From Paragonimus skrjabini miyazakii (lineage: Eukaryota > Platyhelminthes > Trematoda > Plagiorchiida > Troglotrematidae), in the NCBI GenBank assembly GCA_014338405.1, contig JTDE01003227.1, positions 2,868-66,867 of the forward strand: a stretch of DNA of 64,000 nt. The letters run 5' to 3'. Made by a program: the position numbers and the translations under genes. The notes beneath the pieces were generated by a model that was not told where the DNA came from, did no database searches, and worked only from the letters and a program-made list of their open reading frames with translations. Below are positions 57,301 through 63,300 of this stretch, one piece after another; the stretch's first letter is position 1; each line of letters opens with the position of its first letter.

Positions 57301-60300
57301 AGTGCTGCTGGATTCAGCGGGTTTGTGGGAAAATCCGTTACTTTAAGAATATGTGGTATTCAGCAGAGGTCGATTGGACTACTGATTGTAAGAAGCAAAT
57401 TCAAGGAGCCCAAGGCAAAAGCTGCTACATTTGCCATATGAGGACCTTCTACACAGATGTACGCGTGTATGTAAGGTCCGTATGAGTCGATTGCTCAAAA
57501 CCACTGCCAAATCTTTTCCTCAATAGTGCATGCTTCACGAATTCGATTTGAATTGTCTTCTCTGTTCTACAAATGTCACCCACGATTTTTTTAAATTCGG
57601 GAAGACAGCTGGATGAAATGACTTGTACAAACATGACAGTTCATTGTTTGATCAGAGATAGAAGCAACCAAGTGAGTTATGAAAATGATACTTGCTTCGC
57701 TGTATTCAAAGTGCGTTTCAGGCTACCTCAGTCCTGAATCTCTACACATACATTGTTAGCCCAATTTCTGGTAGTGAAATCCTGATTAATCCGTCCATCT
57801 TTCAAATTCCAGTCAATCGCCCAAATTTTGTTGTCCACGATTAGCATGGCGAGCTCGATAAGCTCGATAAGAGTCGAGTGAACTAATGACCGGTCGAATA
57901 AGCCGTATTTAGCAAGGGACAGTTAACTGACCAACATCAGAATTTTTGTATCAATGATAAAAACGGTTAATGTCTTTAAACTTGGGTGAATTGCTATTCA
58001 ACAAATGTATATGTTAAGCTCGGAGAGCTGTGCAAAAGAGCCGCACCCTTCTACTTTTCTGTCCAAACAGTCTAACACATGTAAGCTGTACCTCTCAGGT
58101 GTTTGTAGAACCGTCAATACTAGGAAAAGATGCAGTTTAGAAAAGATCAGAGATTGGATTGTGGATGGAGTTAGATTATAATAAATGTTAGTGTACTTGA
58201 TGAAGGAAAAGAAAGAAACCAAACAGCCTACATGGATGGATTAGGTTGAAAACTCAGATGAAACCAACCGGTTATTTTTCACTCAGTTAAAAGTTATTGA
58301 CTTAGACCAATGATCAACATAAGATAGAAATAACGTACTTGAACGTGTCGTACAAGTCATCTCTTTGTCAACGGTTTTCCGTGGGTTGGATGAGCTCTTG
58401 TCAGTTTACAGTGGTCAACATATTCGCGACAGCACAGGTGGCAACATCATACTGTTGTGCCACTGCAGACCAACCGGTACCGTGAGGTTGAATTCACGAC
58501 CAAATGTCGGTCCGGTCCAGGGACACATCATAACATAGCATAAAATCTATGTTACAAAGTACATACATATAGGAACTTTCAGCTTTGAGTTGTATACGTG
58601 AGTACTATGGTTAGCTGATTAATCAAAATCTGCTAGAGAAATATGTTCATTGACAAGAATTCGTAAGCAAAGAGTAACCTCTTGAATACTGTACGCCCGA
58701 AAGCGTTTTCGAACAAGGTCGAGCTGTGCCTTGCCAAAGATAGCACTTCCTGCCTTGATTAGAGAATTCGGCAAAGTCTTCTTTCGTTTTCGCCCGGTAC
58801 CCTAAAATTTCCAACGTTACCGGCTACACTGAAAGCTGCAGACTCTCTGTGGGCATACGGAATGAATGGTGTATATTTTCAGTTGGGTTGTAGGTCACGA
58901 ACTTGAAAATTTTCCGATTAAACTTCAACGGGCTGTGACGTTGCTTACACAATCAACTTGCCTAATACAGGTTAAGCGGCGTAAACAACGATGATTGAAT
59001 ACTGATGGTTTGGGCACATGTTTTTCCGCAGGAGAGTCAGATGCGACATCCACGGTGTATTAGAGAACGCACACGCACGTTGCAACTCTCTTCATTACAA
59101 GACGACTGGTCCCGTTATGCAAGGCCATACGTGATGATGGTTTACGAATATACTATATGTCATTGATATCGTCACAATCATCTATTCAGCGATATTGGAA
59201 GGCAGTTGGATGATACTAACAAGATAGATGAATTGATCAACCGTCTCAGGCGATCAGTCCGAGACAGCAATGTCAAGGTTGAGCTCAACTGGTAGAAGTG
59301 CGTTTCATAATGAGAAAGCACTACAATTTGTGTTGATCGAATCTCTACCAAAAGGCAATCCATGGGTGACTTAAAAATTGGTCTGCAAATTTTATTTTAA
59401 AAAAAGATAGGTAGAGAATAAGCAAGTAAAATCCAAACCCCGAAGGACAACTTAAACAGCTGCTTATAAAACGATTGCGTGGACAATAATCTTATTGATT
59501 GTCTTGCTTGGAGTGTATGTGTTCGTAGTATAAATAAAAGTGGATGAGATAGTAATTTTAACTAAAATTACCAAACTATCGATTTTTTAGGCACTCTTCT
59601 GTCTTCCAGAAAAAACTGTGGATTACGATTTTTTCATGGGTGAGTGCATTTGTTAATAACTGATTGTATAAGCTCAATCTGATGGAAAAAATTTCTCGTT
59701 AACTACTTTTTCATATCTTCAGAGTTTAAGTTTTTTAACTACAGTTCATATGTGAAAAATAAGAGAAAAGTACACAATGCTCATTGTTCTGATCCTACTA
59801 GCTTTTGTCCCATGTTGTACAGGCCTCCTGAGTGTCAACAATAGGGAACATTCGTTTATCCATTCATTCATAAAACCACAAAGCTTAGCAGAAAGTTGTG
59901 TGAGCTGAGCTGCCGTTCACGGCAATAATAACATGGGATAAAATAGAAAATGACAACTTTAGTATTAAAAATATGCCAAAATATGCTAAAAAGAGCTAGA
60001 CTTGAAAACTAGAAAGTGTATGAACGTAAGAAGACCATTGAAGGTGGCACAATGCCATCTCGGACAGCGCATCTAGCCAGCGATTTACATAATCACAAGG
60101 ACTCCAACCAGGCAGACAGAATGTACCTATTTTCCACAATGGAACAGTCAGAGCCTCCTTAGATAATGACGACTTCATTGCTTGACCAATACGCAATTTC
60201 GCCCAACTGTTGGTGGTGTCAGGGTATAACATCCAGTATGTTAAAAAGTCAGCTGGCATGCGTGACCCAACTATCGCAGGCTGTACAACGTGTGTAACGG

Positions 60301-63300
60301 ACTCATGGGTCATGTATCCAGGACGTTTCGAAATACGCACTGGCGAACAACCGCATTACCTACGTGATCATCCCATTTGATGTGGGCTAACTGGCAGAGA
60401 CAACGATGATCAAATGCAATTCCGTCAATATTTTCGTCTGAGAAATTTGAAACACTGAGTTCACTTTAACTACTTCATCACAGCAGCAAGAAGACATATT
60501 GCTGTATGTTAACACTTCGTTGACTCTCATCAGTCAGAAACGTAAAAAAATGCCAGTTATATACATCATACAGATAAGAACAAACTTGGATTAGACACGC
60601 CTACAAGCACATCAAGTATTATGTGATCACGACCGAACACACTCCAAAGTGGTTTAAACAACAGATCACCAAGTTGACCCATTAAATTCATTCAAGATAG
60701 TGTTGCGCAATCGTAACCCGAAGCTATTGGCTTTCTGTGAAACAATGCTAATCCTAACTCACCAGTCGACATTAAGTGCACAAAAGTGGTTGAGACATTC
60801 TATCGGGTTGCCATGGTCGTGATATAAATATAAAGCATTATCACGGGGCCGAATTAACATCAGTGGGACGCCGAAGAATACAGTTCTTTTCCTTAACCAC
60901 AGAAAAGAGAAAAACTGAAGAATTTAGCGACGGTAATGTAGCTAAGAGACGGCGAATTACTGAGAACTTACGCAAATTCAACGCCGTAGATGAGTAGCTA
61001 CGCTAGTCATTTCTAAAGGTACGTGGATTTAAATAGATGGATGCTGATATGAACTGCTACTCTAGCGGAAACGATGTAGTGTACGGAGGAGCTGCGTTTA
61101 TTTGCCAGTAAAAACAGTATTAGCATTTTAGAAGTAGTGTAGGTAATGCTGTATTGACTGTAGTGTATTCGAAAAGAGGCGTGTGTTGGACAAACTGTCC
61201 TATCAGTGTTTATAAGAATACCAAGACACCTTCTTTATGGATAGCTTGCGAACGGTCGGTGTATTAGTGGAACTGTCCGCTAAAGAGACACCACCTTCCA
61301 GAGTTAGCCATTTCTGATCAGTTTCGTTAGTGATCTCTATGGGGGAGGGACCACAAAGAGTCAGTTGAGTCGACCACTGCGCCAGTGATTTCACATTAAG
61401 TATGACTGAATTATCGGATGCAAACTCTTAGGCAAATTCGTCTGTGATTGCTACTTCGTCATGAGAACGACAAAGTAGCGAACAAGACTTGTTTTCTGTG
61501 TTTGATCATCAGACTAATTACAACACAGTAACTGAGGTGAGTTAGAAAAACGGCCAATAAAGGTTATGGACAGTGTGTTTGTTATCAGTTACGCAATCAC
61601 TGTTCCAAATCGTGGGCTTGATTGATTGTCGGCCAGGGGGGGTAAGTGTCCGCAGGAACGTCTTCTGAGCACAGAGACCAGGGTTGCGTAATCGGATATT
61701 AACGACCTCGGCAACAGTCAACATTCGGAATCTCACCACTTTTGATCGATTCCTTGGTACTCGGTAGACAGTTAGAAAGGTGTCTTTCAATTGACAGAAT
61801 GAGTAGGTTTCAAGTTGAACATCACTCACAATTGATCGCAGCTGTCGCATTCAAATAGACTTTCCAGTCGGCCTCTTTCGAAAAGAAACACTGAACTCGA
61901 GCTTCGTTCTCATTAGAGCTCGTCAGAAGTGCATATCCTCGCCACTGCCGGGGATAGAACCACGGCCACGCTGTTCATGAGGCAACCGTGTTTACCACTG
62001 CGCCAATGACCTCACGTTAGGTACGACCGAATTATCATATGTGAACGCTCAACCACTCGATCAGTTTGCCCGATCGTCTCGATGGGAGACACAGTTACTG
62101 TTTGTTAAATCCAGTCGATAACCCCGCGATTAGGAGTTTTTAGGAAGGTCGAAATCTCCGACCTCATTAAACCTGCTAGGCGATATTTTAGATTACTGAT
62201 GAGTAGTCGGGGATTTGGTTTATTTCAATTTGAACATCAATCAATTGTGATCAATTGTGAGTGATGTTCAACTTGAAATAAATCAAATCCCCGACTACTC
62301 CTCAGAATGATTAGAGTCAGTCAAATGAGCAACAAACGCGTTTGAAACCGTTTTAGTCACACCACTGTATAACCATTCAGGATGATGTTCACGCACTCTG
62401 CCAGACAATCGTCTTGTAGTACGACCAATGTATGATGTTCGACACGAGCAAACAAATGAGTACACACAACAACTGGTTGTAGAACATGGAAGTTTGTCTT
62501 TGAGTTGTGACATGATAACGGGTGTTGGAACAATTGATCGGCATGGTAGGTTGTTTCGACTGACTTTACGAGCTTTCTTGAGATAACTTCAGCCATAGGA
62601 TCTCCCTTGAAAGGAAGGCTAATAAACGCAAGTTTCTTATTCACAGAGGATGGCTTAAGTTTCAACTCTACTGCCTGCATCGCCTTTTGGATAAAACGCA
62701 TTGGGGTAGCCATTCTGTATGAACGATTTTTGTAAAAAGTCTAGCTCAGCTTTTGGATTGTCAAGGGTGCAGATCTTCAAAGCCCTACCCGTCAGACATC
62801 GTAAGAGGTTTCGCTTACTCAAGTTGTCTAATCGCATGCAGAGAGGACATAATAACCGTCTTCTTAGCTCCAGTCAATGACTCCACGACTAGGACTCCTC
62901 CCCAAGTGATTAGACTTTCTGATCGACATTTTGATTCCAGGTTAGTAGTAAGGGGTTCGCCGTTAATGTGAACAGAAACTCACTTACAACTGGTCGCAGC
63001 TATTAGACTCTTAGACTTTCAGTTAGCTCCTTTTGCAAAGAAATGCTATTCTATGCGAGAGGTGGGAAAATTTGTGTGTAGGTGATGTCAAATTCACATT
63101 TGTGCAAATTCCACTAATACATGCCAGAATGTATATGCCAAATATATAGAATGAGAAACGGAACAAAATGCTATGAATCTTAATTATTTTGTATATAATT
63201 CTCCATGCTTTTTATGTGAACTACTTTTTCTTCAGCAACCAACAACGCATGTCTCGTGTATGATGCCCGTCTGGTCATCGATGCAAACTTCCACACGAAC

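Noticed and set aside
61542..61850. 102-codon minus frame beginning MRQLRSIVSDVQLE
   Set aside because: Its start is the SINE tail read as protein; the same words appear at other SINE copies, such as 41162.
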